64,000 bases of DNA, from assembly GCF_023705585.1 (NCBI RefSeq), contig NZ_BOQE01000001.1, forward strand, positions 1,985,001-2,049,000, in the 5' to 3' direction. This DNA is from Collibacillus ludicampi. GTDB taxonomy: Bacteria > Bacillota > Bacilli > Tumebacillales > BOQE01. Positions 8,559-17,488 of the stretch are shown here, piece after piece. The translations under genes and the position numbers were made by a program. Numbering within the stretch: the first letter of the stretch is position 1; each line of letters opens with the position of its first letter. Under the pieces are notes generated by a model. That model saw only the letters and a program-made list of their open reading frames with translations. It did no database searches and was not told the DNA's origin.

Positions 8559-9515
8559 ATGAAGCAAAGAAGGCTGTTGAATTTTGTGAAACTTGCTGTT
8601 TTGTCAGCACTGACAGCCGTATTCATGGCAGGATGCTCACCTGATGAATATATGGTACTTCATCCTGCGGGGCCGGTCGCGCGTACCGAGTATGATTTAA
8701 TCGTGCTTTCAACCATACTGGTCGCGATCGTCATCATTCCTGTCATGGCGATTCTCGCATATATCGTCTATCGTTACAGGGATGTACCGGGGAACAAAGC
8801 GCCCTATATGCCGGAATGGGCGGACAGCAAAGTCCTTGAGATCATCTGGTGGGGGATCCCGATCGTCATCATCTTGCTTCTTGCTGTTCCGACGGCGAAA
8901 ACGACATTCGCCTTGACCAAGCCGCCGGTGCAGGATGTGAAACCGGTTACCATTCAGGTGACATCCTTGAACTGGAAATGGTTATTTACTTATCCCGATC
9001 AAAAGGTGGCAACCGTCAACTATGTCGAAATCCCGGCGGGCGTTCCCGTTCAGTTTGTATTAACCTCGGATTCGCCGATGAACTCGTTCTGGATTCCGCA
9101 ACTGGGCGGACAAGAGTATACGATGCCCGGTATGGCGATGAGGCTCTGGTTGCAAGCGGATAAGCCGGGCGAGTATTTCGGAAGCGGGGCGAGCTTTACA
9201 GGTGAAGGTTTTGCGCACATGCAATTCAAAGTGATTGCAAAGCCGCAGTCCGAGTTCAATGCATGGGTGACGCAAGCGAAACAAACGTCACCTGGTTTGA
9301 CGAAAGACGGGTATGAGAAGCTGAAGCAACCAAGCGTCTTAAGTAACACTCTGACATACTCGTCATATCCACAAGGACTTTTTGAAGAAATCGTCGATAA
9401 AAACGGTGGAGAATATATGAACCACGATTTCATGGGCAATGAGCAAAAGGATCAAAGCGGAAACATGAATCATGATATGCAAAACCATCAGATGTCAGAC
9501 TCCATGAGTCACTAA
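8559..9515 (+). CDS. qoxA: cytochrome aa3-600 menaquinol oxidase subunit II, copy 1
   Basis: Lipoprotein subunit II (318 aa) of a heme-copper quinol oxidase. The signal peptide ends in the lipobox VFMAGC with Cys26 as lipidation site; two membrane helices follow (residues about 40-70 and 85-115) and then an external cupredoxin domain. The CuA ligands of cytochrome c oxidases (CxxxC) are absent; the matching region reads SGASFTGEGFAHMQFKV, so electrons come from menaquinol rather than cytochrome c. The C-terminal 30 residues are rich in His, Met and Asn and could bind metal. First gene of qoxABCD-ctaB. Confidence 0.95.
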   Translation: MKQRRLLNFVKLAVLSALTAVFMAGCSPDEYMVLHPAGPVARTEYDLIVLSTILVAIVIIPVMAILAYIVYRYRDVPGNKAPYMPEWADSKVLEIIWWGIPIVIILLLAVPTAKTTFALTKPPVQDVKPVTIQVTSLNWKWLFTYPDQKVATVNYVEIPAGVPVQFVLTSDSPMNSFWIPQLGGQEYTMPGMAMRLWLQADKPGEYFGSGASFTGEGFAHMQFKVIAKPQSEFNAWVTQAKQTSPGLTKDGYEKLKQPSVLSNTLTYSSYPQGLFEEIVDKNGGEYMNHDFMGNEQKDQSGNMNHDMQNHQMSDSMSH

Positions 9516-9540
9516 AACGACTTAAGGAAGGGGGAGAACC

Positions 9541-11508
9541 ATGTCTAGCATAAAAGATTTCGCGTCCCACTTTTTCGTCACGGGAGACCCGTTGATTTAC
9601 GGTGCGGACGTTTCTATCGTTTTAGTCAGCCTTGCGATTGTCTTCGTACTTACGTATTACAAGAAATGGGGTTGGCTGTGGCGCGAGTGGTTGACCACGG
9701 TTGACCATAAAAAAATCGGTATCATGTATATGATCGCTGCTCTTCTGATGCTGTTCCGCGGCGGTGTCGACGCTCTCTTGATGCGTATGCAGTTGGCATG
9801 GCCAAACGTGCATTTTCTTAAATCCGAGCATTACAACGAGATTTTTACCACGCACGGAACGATCATGATCCTGTTTATGGCGATGCCCCTGATTTTCGCC
9901 ATGATGAATATCGCAGTTCCGCTTCAAATCGGGGCTCGTGACGTCGCGTACCCCTATTTGAACGCGATCAGTTTTTGGTTGTTCTTCTTTGGAGCGATGC
10001 TCCTCAACCTGTCGTTCGTGATCGGTGGTTCTCCGAATTCGGGTTGGACCGCTTATCCACCATTATCAGGACTGGAATTTAACCCTGGACCCGGTGAAAA
10101 CTTCTATCTGCTTTCCCTTTCGATATCGGGGATCGGCAGTTTGGCGACAGGTATCAACTTTCTTGTGACGATCTTAAAAATGCGGGCACCCGGCATGAAA
10201 TTGATGTATATGCCGCTCTTTACTTGGTCTGTGCTTGCTACTTGTATTATCATCATTATCGCGTTTCCGGTGCTGACGGTTGCGCTCGCTCTGTTGTTTA
10301 TTGACCGGTTGGCGGGTGCCCACTTCTTCACGATGGCCGCAGGCGGGAACCCGATGATGTACATCAATCTGTTCTGGATTTGGGGTCACCCGGAAGTCTA
10401 TATCGTTGTTCTTCCTGCGTTTGGGATTTTCTCGGAAGTAGTTGCTACATTCTCGAAAAAGACAGCCTTCGGCTACAAGTCCATGGTGGCTTCGATGATG
10501 CTCATCAGCGTGATTTCCTATTTCACATGGCTGCACCACTTCTTTACCATGGGAGCCGGGGCGGATGTGAATACATTCTTCGCGATTTCTACGATGATGA
10601 TCGGTATTCCGACAGGTGTGAAGATCTTCAACTGGATGTTCACCATGTACCGTGGGCGCATCCGCCTGACATTGCCGATGTTATGGACGATCTCGTTTAT
10701 CCCTTGCTTTGCGATCGGCGGTGCGACAGGTGTCATGCTTGCGGTTGCCCCTGCAGACTATCAGTATCACAACAGTTACTTCCTGATCGCACACTTCCAC
10801 CAAGTGTTGATCGGCGGTGTGGTATTCGGTATGATCGCAGGCATGTATTATTGGTGGCCGAAAATGTTCGGTTTCAAACTGGATGAACGTCTGGGCAGAT
10901 GGGCATTCTGGTTCTGGCAAATCGGTTTCTATGTCTGCTTCATGCCGCAATACGCACTTGGATTCATGGGGATGACCAGACGGATTTACACCTACCCGGA
11001 CGGTTTGGGTTGGGGTCCGTTGAACTTCGTTTCGACCGTCGGTGCTTTCTTGATGGGGGTCGGATTTATCTTCCAAGTATGGCAAATCGTCTACAGCATC
11101 AAATACGGTGAACGCGATTTGACGGGAGATCCATGGGATGGACGCACGCTCGAGTGGTCGATTCCTTCTCCGGCACCTCATTACAATTTCGCTGTGATTC
11201 CCCATGTGAAGGGTCCCGACGCATGGTGGACGATGAAGCAAGAGATGAAGAAAGAAGCAGCGGTAAAGGTGGATCCTGCAGAGATCAAGCCGATTCATAT
11301 GCCGAAAAACTCGGGTCGTCCGTTTATCATGTCGGTATTCTTCTTTATCGCAGGCTTCGGCTTGACCTTTAACTGGATTTGGATGGGTGTCTTTGGTCTC
11401 GCTGGCGTCGCCATTTGCTTGTTACTTCGTTCGTTTGAATACGACACCGATTATTACATTCCAGTCGATGAAGTCAAACGTACCGAAGCTGCACTGGGGA
11501 GGTTGTAA
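9541..11508 (+). CDS. qoxB: cytochrome aa3-600 menaquinol oxidase subunit I, copy 1
   Basis: Catalytic 655-residue subunit with about 14-15 helices; it reduces O2 to water and pumps protons. Visible ligands: TTHGT (low-spin heme), WGHPEVYIVVLP (CuB histidine and cross-linked tyrosine, plus the D-channel glutamate), WLHHFFTMG (two CuB histidines), PTGVKIFNW (K-channel lysine) and LIAHFHQVL (both heme axial histidines). Nothing catalytic is missing. It starts 25 bases after qoxA with a GGAAGGGGGAG ribosome site and ends two bases before qoxC. Confidence 0.97.
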   Translation: MSSIKDFASHFFVTGDPLIYGADVSIVLVSLAIVFVLTYYKKWGWLWREWLTTVDHKKIGIMYMIAALLMLFRGGVDALLMRMQLAWPNVHFLKSEHYNEIFTTHGTIMILFMAMPLIFAMMNIAVPLQIGARDVAYPYLNAISFWLFFFGAMLLNLSFVIGGSPNSGWTAYPPLSGLEFNPGPGENFYLLSLSISGIGSLATGINFLVTILKMRAPGMKLMYMPLFTWSVLATCIIIIIAFPVLTVALALLFIDRLAGAHFFTMAAGGNPMMYINLFWIWGHPEVYIVVLPAFGIFSEVVATFSKKTAFGYKSMVASMMLISVISYFTWLHHFFTMGAGADVNTFFAISTMMIGIPTGVKIFNWMFTMYRGRIRLTLPMLWTISFIPCFAIGGATGVMLAVAPADYQYHNSYFLIAHFHQVLIGGVVFGMIAGMYYWWPKMFGFKLDERLGRWAFWFWQIGFYVCFMPQYALGFMGMTRRIYTYPDGLGWGPLNFVSTVGAFLMGVGFIFQVWQIVYSIKYGERDLTGDPWDGRTLEWSIPSPAPHYNFAVIPHVKGPDAWWTMKQEMKKEAAVKVDPAEIKPIHMPKNSGRPFIMSVFFFIAGFGLTFNWIWMGVFGLAGVAICLLLRSFEYDTDYYIPVDEVKRTEAALGRL

Positions 11509-11510
11509 AG

Positions 11511-12137
11511 ATGTCAATGACCGTCGATGATGTGGTTTCCCGTTCCGGTGACCATGGACACCATGATCATCATGACCATGACCAGGAAGGAATGAAAATA
11601 CTCGGATTCTGGATTTTCCTTGTCAGTGACTGCCTTTTGTTCGCTACTCTTTTCGCAACATTTCTGGTGTTGCGTACACACACGGCCGGCGGACCGACAG
11701 GAAAGGAACTGTTTGAAATTCCCGGCTTTACGGCAGAAACATTTGCTCTGTTGACGAGTAGTTTCACGAGTGGTTTGGCCGTGATGGAAATGCGCCGGGG
11801 CAATGTAAAGCGGCTGATTGGCTGGCTCATCGTTACGGCACTTTTGGGTCTGGTGTTCGTCGGCCTTGAAATCGATGAGTTTGTCAAGATGGTTTCGGAA
11901 GGTGCAACCATGCAACGCAGTGCCTTCCTCTCCGCATTCTTTACATTGGTCGGTACGCACGGCTGCCACGTCACGTTGGGGCTTTTCTGGATGACCGCGA
12001 TCATGTTCCAGCTTGCCCGTTATGGAATCAACGCGGTTACCCAAAGGAAAGTGTTTATCGCGTGTCTGTATTGGCACTTCCTTGATGTTGTATGGGTATT
12101 CCTGTTCACGGTTGTGTATCTGATGGGGGTGATGTAA
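11511..12137 (+). CDS. qoxC: cytochrome aa3-600 menaquinol oxidase subunit III, copy 1
   Basis: Subunit III (208 aa) with five hydrophobic helices, typical of the CyoC/QoxC family (ILGFWIFLVSDC, FLVLRTH, HVTLGLFWM, YWHFLDVVWVFLF). The N-terminus carries a His/Asp cluster (HGHHDHHDHD) that differs in copy 2. It stabilises subunit I during turnover. The gene lies two bases from both neighbours, so expression is tightly coupled. Confidence 0.95.
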   Translation: MSMTVDDVVSRSGDHGHHDHHDHDQEGMKILGFWIFLVSDCLLFATLFATFLVLRTHTAGGPTGKELFEIPGFTAETFALLTSSFTSGLAVMEMRRGNVKRLIGWLIVTALLGLVFVGLEIDEFVKMVSEGATMQRSAFLSAFFTLVGTHGCHVTLGLFWMTAIMFQLARYGINAVTQRKVFIACLYWHFLDVVWVFLFTVVYLMGVM

Positions 12138-12138
12138 C

Positions 12139-12465
12139 ATGGCGGGCGGACACAAACATGCCGCGCAAGCGAACCATCATGAATCACCGAAGATGTATAT
12201 CATCGGGTATATTTTGTCGCTCGTATTAACCGTTGCCGCCTTCTGGCTGGTGTTGGCACATGTGATGAGCACCACTCTGCTGATCATCACGATTTTGGTG
12301 TTGGCGACCCTGCAAATTTTCGTGCAACTGTTCTTCTTCATGCATGTGACAGAAGGAGAGGGGCCCAATTACCATGGAATGGCCCTTATTCTCGGAGCAA
12401 TTTTTATCATCACGATCGTCTTTGGCTCCCTTTGGATTATGTCGTTTAATGCGCAAGTCCAGTAA
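12139..12465 (+). CDS. qoxD: cytochrome aa3-600 menaquinol oxidase subunit IV, copy 1
   Basis: Small subunit IV (108 aa) with three membrane helices, CyoD/QoxD family. Recognisable segments are GYILSLVLTVAAFWLVL, LQIFVQLFFFMHV and the C-terminal IFGSLWIMSFNAQV-like helix. It is needed for assembly of subunit I in related oxidases. It begins one base after the qoxC stop and is followed by ctaB 26 bases downstream. Confidence 0.93.
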   Translation: MAGGHKHAAQANHHESPKMYIIGYILSLVLTVAAFWLVLAHVMSTTLLIITILVLATLQIFVQLFFFMHVTEGEGPNYHGMALILGAIFIITIVFGSLWIMSFNAQVQ

Positions 12466-12491
12466 ACCTTGTGTAGAAAGGGGTGTCGAGC

Positions 12492-13421
12492 ATGTCCATG
12501 TCGCAAAGGGACGTGTTGCCGTCTGTTGAAAGCAGCCTGTCCCCTTCCAGCTCGATGCTTCAAACCATCCAAGCGTATATCGCATTGACAAAGCCAAGAA
12601 TCCTCGTACTGATCGTCTTTACATCTCTCTGTGCAGCTTTTGTTGCACAGAGAGGCATTCCGGATCTGAGAGTCACCCTAGCTATGCTCGTCGGACTCTG
12701 GTTGTGTTCGGGCGGTTCGGCAGCCATCAATATGTGGTATGACCGAGATATCGATGCGATTATGAAACGGACATGCAAACGGCCGATCCCCGCCGGATTG
12801 GTCGAGCCAAAGGCGGCATTCTGGTTTGGCATCGCATTGGGGATTCTCTCCATCGTGATCTTTCTGGCGTTTGTCAACCCGCTTGCAGCTCTGCTGTCGT
12901 TCTTGGGATATGTCTATTACGCGGTCATATATACCATGTGGCTGAAAAGGAGCACCCCGCAGAATATCGTGATCGGTGGCGGAGCGGGCGCTGTGCCGGT
13001 TCTGATCGGTTGGGCATCCATAACAGGAAATCTCAGTCTCGCTCCTATCCTGATGTTCATGATCATTTTCCTGTGGACACCCCCTCATTCATGGGCACTT
13101 GCCTTGTACAAGAATGAGGAGTACACGCGTGCCGGTATCCCAATGATGCCTGTTGTCAGAGGGCCGCGTTCGACAAAACGCCAAAGCGTTGTGTATGCAG
13201 TCTTACTGCTCATCTGTTCTGTGGGCTTGTATTTTACAGGCGCTGTCGGAAAGCTCTATCTGATCGCTTCGATCGTGCTTGGCGTTGTATTCCTGGTCTA
13301 CAATATATTCATGTGGCGGGAAAAGGACGACCAGTTCGTTTGGGCGAAACGGACTTTCTTCTTCTCTCTCTTTTACATGTTGCTGATTTTCATATTCATG
13401 GTTATCGGAATGGCTTTTTGA
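12492..13421 (+). CDS. ctaB: protoheme IX farnesyltransferase (heme O synthase)
   Basis: Polytopic UbiA-family prenyltransferase (309 aa) that adds a farnesyl group to protoheme IX to make heme O, the precursor of the heme A needed by the qox oxidase. The aspartate-rich motif appears as NMWYDRDIDAIMKRT with KRPIPAG following, and the second motif near YDRD-like region in loop 6 (ALYKNEEYTRAGIPMMPVV). The ATG at 12492 is nine bases after GAAAGGGG; an in-frame GTG at 12483 is too close to it. Only qox operon 1 carries it. An 11-bp perfect hairpin (12625-12654) lies within the coding sequence. Confidence 0.93.
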   Translation: MSMSQRDVLPSVESSLSPSSSMLQTIQAYIALTKPRILVLIVFTSLCAAFVAQRGIPDLRVTLAMLVGLWLCSGGSAAINMWYDRDIDAIMKRTCKRPIPAGLVEPKAAFWFGIALGILSIVIFLAFVNPLAALLSFLGYVYYAVIYTMWLKRSTPQNIVIGGGAGAVPVLIGWASITGNLSLAPILMFMIIFLWTPPHSWALALYKNEEYTRAGIPMMPVVRGPRSTKRQSVVYAVLLLICSVGLYFTGAVGKLYLIASIVLGVVFLVYNIFMWREKDDQFVWAKRTFFFSLFYMLLIFIFMVIGMAF

Positions 13422-13470
13422 CGACACCTCGCTTATGATTCAGCCGTTCATGCATGTATGGTTCTGTTTT

Positions 13471-13517
13471 AAACGTCTCTGTGGAGTAGATCTACAGGGA
13501 CGTTTATTTTTTTTTCT
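13471..13517 (+). terminator. terminator of qox operon 1
   Basis: AAACGTC...GACGTTT stem of about 12 bp with a G-U pair, followed by ATTTTTTTTT. The stem closely resembles those at 17847 and 62091. Confidence 0.85.
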
Positions 13518-13779
13518 TGGTGCCATCGAAATTCTTGACATTCACAGATACAGATCTTTAAAGCGCTTGTCAAAAAATTATAGGAATTTTGTTATGAAAT
13601 GTTCACAGATCCAAAGGTGTTTCTCTGCTGGAGAGCGGTGATTCGTATATCAAGAACAAAATTCTTCTGAACTTCTAAGAATTTGCGATATAAGATCGTT
13701 CGAATGAAAAAGTCAAGAAAAACTTTTATGAACTTGATTCGGTCGAAATGACATAATTATGAATCCCTAGGGAACCTCC
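13518..13779 (+). other. qox operon 2 upstream region without genes
   Basis: No reading frame with a ribosome binding site is visible. It contains the repeated word TTCACAGATC-like (13549 and 13602), a short AAATTCTT/AAGAATTT inverted repeat (13659-13684) and A+T-rich tracts; no convincing promoter upstream of the one at 13780. Confidence 0.4.
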
Positions 13780-13814
13780 TTGATGGGGCAAATTTTCTCG
13801 TGATACTTTTCACA
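13780..13814 (+). promoter_or_regulatory. qox operon 2 promoter with Fnr/CRP-type palindrome over the -10
   Basis: TTGATG (13780-13785), 18-base spacer and TACTTT (13804-13809) with TG extension. The palindrome CGTGA-N6-TCACA (13799-13814) differs from consensus by one base and covers the -10 exactly as in operon 1, so the same repression is inferred. Confidence 0.55.
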
Positions 13815-13934
13815 TGTAATCATCATTTACGATCGTGCAGGGGAGGGGATGTGGGGTTTCAACCAAATGTACCGATCATTGGGTCAGGAGGATTCTCTAA
13901 AACGGGAGGAACATGAGAAAGGGGGAAAGGAGAA

Positions 13935-14882
13935 ATGAAAAGGCTGCAACATGTTGCCACTCTATCCGTGATAGCAGTCATGACAGCTCTGTTTATCTCA
14001 GGATGCGGACCTGAATATATGGTACTTCATCCTGCGGGGCCGGTCGCGCGTACTGAGTTTGACTTGATCGTGCTTTCAACCATACTGGTCGCGATCGTCA
14101 TCATCCCTGTCATGGCGATTCTCGCGTATATCGTCTATCGTTACAGGGATGTACCGGGAAATAAAGCGCCTTATATGCCGGAATGGGCTGACAGTAAAGT
14201 CCTTGAGGTCATCTGGTGGAGGATCCCGATCGTCATCATCGTGCTCCTCGCTGTACCGACGGCGAAAACGACATTCGCCTTGACCAAGCCGCCGGTGCAG
14301 GATGTAAAACCGGTTACCATTCAGGTGACATCCTTGAACTGGAAATGGTTATTTACTTATCCCGACCAAAAGGTAGCAACTGTCAATTATGTCGAAATCC
14401 CGGCGGGCGTTCCCGTCCAGTTTGTTTTAACCTCCGATTCGCCGATGAACTCGTTCTGGGTTCCGCAACTGGGCGGACAAGAGTACACGATGCCCGGCAT
14501 GGCGATGAGGCTCTGGCTGCAAGCGGATAAACCGGGCGAGTATTTCGGAAGCGGCGCGAGCTTTACGGGTGAAGGTTTCGCTCATATGAGATTCAAAGTG
14601 GTTGCAAAGCCGCAGTCCGAGTTCAATGCATGGGTGGAGCAAGCAAAACAAACATCACCCGCCTTGACGAAAGACGGGTATGAAAAGCTGAAGCAACCCA
14701 ATGTCTTAAACAACACCTTGACATACTCGTCATACCCACAAGGACTCTTTGAAGAAATCGTCGATAAAAACGGCGGGATCTATATGAACCATGATTTCAT
14801 GGGCAATAAGCAAAAGGATCAAAGTGGGAACATGAATCATGATATGCAAAACCATCAGATGTTAGAGTCTATGAGTCACTAA
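13935..14882 (+). CDS. qoxA: cytochrome aa3-600 menaquinol oxidase subunit II, copy 2
   Basis: Second qoxA (315 aa), nearly identical to copy 1 from residue 25 onward; the signal peptide is different (lipobox LFISGC, Cys24). The CuA motif is again absent, and the His/Met-rich tail is kept. A substitution WWRIPI for WWGIPI lies at the start of the second membrane helix. Unlike copy 1, nothing upstream but its own promoter; operon 2 is qoxABCD without ctaB. Confidence 0.95.
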   Translation: MKRLQHVATLSVIAVMTALFISGCGPEYMVLHPAGPVARTEFDLIVLSTILVAIVIIPVMAILAYIVYRYRDVPGNKAPYMPEWADSKVLEVIWWRIPIVIIVLLAVPTAKTTFALTKPPVQDVKPVTIQVTSLNWKWLFTYPDQKVATVNYVEIPAGVPVQFVLTSDSPMNSFWVPQLGGQEYTMPGMAMRLWLQADKPGEYFGSGASFTGEGFAHMRFKVVAKPQSEFNAWVEQAKQTSPALTKDGYEKLKQPNVLNNTLTYSSYPQGLFEEIVDKNGGIYMNHDFMGNKQKDQSGNMNHDMQNHQMLESMSH

Positions 14883-14907
14883 AACGAAATAAGGAAGGGG
14901 GATATTC

Positions 14908-16845
14908 ATGTCAAGCATAAAAGATTTCGCTTCCCATTTTTTTGTCACGGGTGATCCGCTGATTTACGGTTCGGATGTTGCCATCGTTTTAGTCAGTCTC
15001 GCGATCATCTTCGTGCTGACGTATTTCAAGAAATGGGGATGGTTGTGGCGTGAATGGTTGACCACAGTTGACCACAAGAAGATTGCCATCATGTATTTGA
15101 TCGCTTCGCTGTTGATGCTTCTCCGCGGCGGTATTGACGCAATTCTGATGCGTATTCAGTTAGCATTCCCGAATATGCATTTTCTCCAGTCGGAGCATTA
15201 TAACGAGATTTTCACCACGCACGGAACGATCATGATTCTGTTTATGGCGATGCCGTTCATGTTCGCCTTGTACAACGCTGTTGTTCCGCTCCAAATTGGC
15301 GCGCGGGATGTTGCGTTCCCCTATTTGAATGCGGTGAGTTTTTGGTTGTTCTTCTTCGGAGCATTGCTCCTCAACATATCGTTCGTAATCGGTGGTTCTC
15401 CAAATGCGGGTTGGACCGCTTATCCACCCTTATCAGGACTCGAATTTAACCCTGGACCTGGTGAAAACTTCTATCTGCTCGCCCTTTCGATTTCGGGGAT
15501 CGGCAGTTTGGCGACAGGCATCAACTTCTTGGTGACGATCTTAAAAATGCGGGCACCGGGCATGAAATTGATGGACATGCCGCTCTTTACCTGGTCCGTG
15601 TTAGCATCTTGTGTCATCATCATCTTTGCGTTCCCTCCGCTGACCGTCGCACTTGCCTTGTTGCTCATTGACCGTCTGTTAGGTGCCCATTTCTTCACGA
15701 TGGCCGCAGGCGGAAACCCGATGATGTATATCAACTTGTTCTGGATTTGGGGTCACCCGGAAGTCTATATCGTCCTCCTTCCGGCATTCGGTGTCTACTC
15801 TGAAGTTGTATCGACATTCTCGAAGAAGAAGATCTTCGGTTACAAATCCATGGTGGCTTCGATGATGATCATCAGTGTGGTCTCCTACTTCACATGGTTG
15901 CATCACTTCTTCACCATGGGAGCTGGGGCGGATGTGAACACATTCTTCGCGATTGCCACGATGTTGATCGGTATTCCGACAGGTGTGAAGATCTTTAACT
16001 GGATATTCACCATGTTTAGGGGACGCATCCGCTTGACTCAGGCCATGTTATGGACGATCGCCTTTATTCCTTGTTTCGCGATCGGCGGTGCGACAGGTGT
16101 CATGCTCGCGATTGCCCCTGCGGACTATCAATATCACAACAGTTACTTCTTGATCGGGCACTTCCACCAAGCTTTGATCGGTGGTGTGGTATTCGGTTAT
16201 CTTGCCGGTCTCTATTATTGGTGGCCGAAAATGTTCGGTTTCAAACTGGATGAACGTTTGGGCGTATGGGCATTCTGGTTCTGGCAAATCGGTTTCTATG
16301 TCTGCTTTATGCCGCAATACGCGCTCGGCTTCATGGGGATGACTCGTCGTATTTACACATATCCGGATGGCTTGGGATGGGGTTCTTTGAATCTCGTATC
16401 CACAGTCGGCGCCTTCCTGATGGGGGTCGGGTTTATCATCCAAGTATGGCAAATTCTCTACAGCATTAAATATGGTGAACGCGATGTAACGGGAGATCCG
16501 TGGGACGGTCGTACGCTCGAGTGGTCGATTCCTTCGCCGGCGCCCCTCTATAATTTTGCTGTCATTCCACATGTAAAAGGAATGGATGCATGGTGGATGA
16601 TGAAGCAAGAGATGAAGGAGAAGCCTGCACAGATCAAGCCCATTCACATGCCGAAAAACTCCGGGATTCCATTTATCATGTCGGTATTCTTCTTTATCGC
16701 AGGCTTTGGTTTAACATTCCATTGGTTCTGGATGGGAGGCTTCGGGTTGCTGGGAGTGGCCGTTTGTATGTTCATTCGTTCGTTTGATTACGATACCGAC
16801 TATTACATTACAGTCGATGAGATCAAACGCGCCGAAGCTTCATAG
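14908..16845 (+). CDS. qoxB: cytochrome aa3-600 menaquinol oxidase subunit I, copy 2
   Basis: Second catalytic subunit (645 aa). All heme and CuB ligands and the proton-channel residues listed for copy 1 are kept (TTHGT, WGHPEVY, WLHHFFTMG, PTGVKIFNW, LIGHFHQAL). It is ten residues shorter, mainly from a gap in the linker before QIKPIHMPKNSG. Substitutions cluster in membrane helices (for example MFALYNAVVPLQ for IFAMMNIAVPLQ), more divergence than in qoxC and qoxD. Both copies look functional. Confidence 0.97.
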   Translation: MSSIKDFASHFFVTGDPLIYGSDVAIVLVSLAIIFVLTYFKKWGWLWREWLTTVDHKKIAIMYLIASLLMLLRGGIDAILMRIQLAFPNMHFLQSEHYNEIFTTHGTIMILFMAMPFMFALYNAVVPLQIGARDVAFPYLNAVSFWLFFFGALLLNISFVIGGSPNAGWTAYPPLSGLEFNPGPGENFYLLALSISGIGSLATGINFLVTILKMRAPGMKLMDMPLFTWSVLASCVIIIFAFPPLTVALALLLIDRLLGAHFFTMAAGGNPMMYINLFWIWGHPEVYIVLLPAFGVYSEVVSTFSKKKIFGYKSMVASMMIISVVSYFTWLHHFFTMGAGADVNTFFAIATMLIGIPTGVKIFNWIFTMFRGRIRLTQAMLWTIAFIPCFAIGGATGVMLAIAPADYQYHNSYFLIGHFHQALIGGVVFGYLAGLYYWWPKMFGFKLDERLGVWAFWFWQIGFYVCFMPQYALGFMGMTRRIYTYPDGLGWGSLNLVSTVGAFLMGVGFIIQVWQILYSIKYGERDVTGDPWDGRTLEWSIPSPAPLYNFAVIPHVKGMDAWWMMKQEMKEKPAQIKPIHMPKNSGIPFIMSVFFFIAGFGLTFHWFWMGGFGLLGVAVCMFIRSFDYDTDYYITVDEIKRAEAS

Positions 16846-16860
16846 GGGGAGGTTGTAAAG

Positions 16861-17487
16861 ATGTCAATGACCGTCAATGAAGTGGTTTCCCGTTTCGGCG
16901 ATCGAAGACTCCATGATGATCATGACCATGACCAGGAAGGAATGAAAATACTCGGATTCTGGATTTTCCTTGTCAGTGACTGCCTTTTATTCGCGAGTCT
17001 GTTCGCAACATTTCTGGTGTTGCGTACACACATAGCCGGCGGACCGTCAGGAAAAGAACTGTTTGAAATGCCCGGAGTTACGGCGGAAACATTCGCCCTG
17101 TTGACGAGTAGTTTTACAAGTGGGTTAGCTGTGATGGAAATGCGGCGGGGCAATGTAAAGCGGTTGATTGGCTGGCTCATCGTTACGGCACTTTTGGGTC
17201 TGGTGTTCGTCGGCCTTGAAATCGATGAGTTTGTCAAAATGGTTTCGGAAGGTGCAACCATCCAACACAGTGCCTTCCTCTCCGCATTCTTTACATTGGT
17301 CGGAACGCACGGCTGCCATGTCACGTTGGGTCTTTTCTGGATGACCGCGATCATGTTCCAGCTTGCCCGTTATGGAATCAACGCGGTTACCCAGAGGAAA
17401 GTGTTTATCGCGTGTCTGTATTGGCACTTCCTTGATGTTGTATGGGTATTCCTGTTCACGGTTGTGTATCTGATGGGGGTGATGTAA
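16861..17487 (+). CDS. qoxC: cytochrome aa3-600 menaquinol oxidase subunit III, copy 2
   Basis: Second qoxC (208 aa). It differs from copy 1 at only some fifteen to twenty positions, most of them in the first 20 residues, where the His cluster is partly lost (GDRRLHDDHDHD). The remaining 180 residues are almost unchanged, and DNA identity is very high. Starts 15 bases after qoxB and ends one base before qoxD. Confidence 0.95.
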   Translation: MSMTVNEVVSRFGDRRLHDDHDHDQEGMKILGFWIFLVSDCLLFASLFATFLVLRTHIAGGPSGKELFEMPGVTAETFALLTSSFTSGLAVMEMRRGNVKRLIGWLIVTALLGLVFVGLEIDEFVKMVSEGATIQHSAFLSAFFTLVGTHGCHVTLGLFWMTAIMFQLARYGINAVTQRKVFIACLYWHFLDVVWVFLFTVVYLMGVM

Positions 17488-17488
17488 C

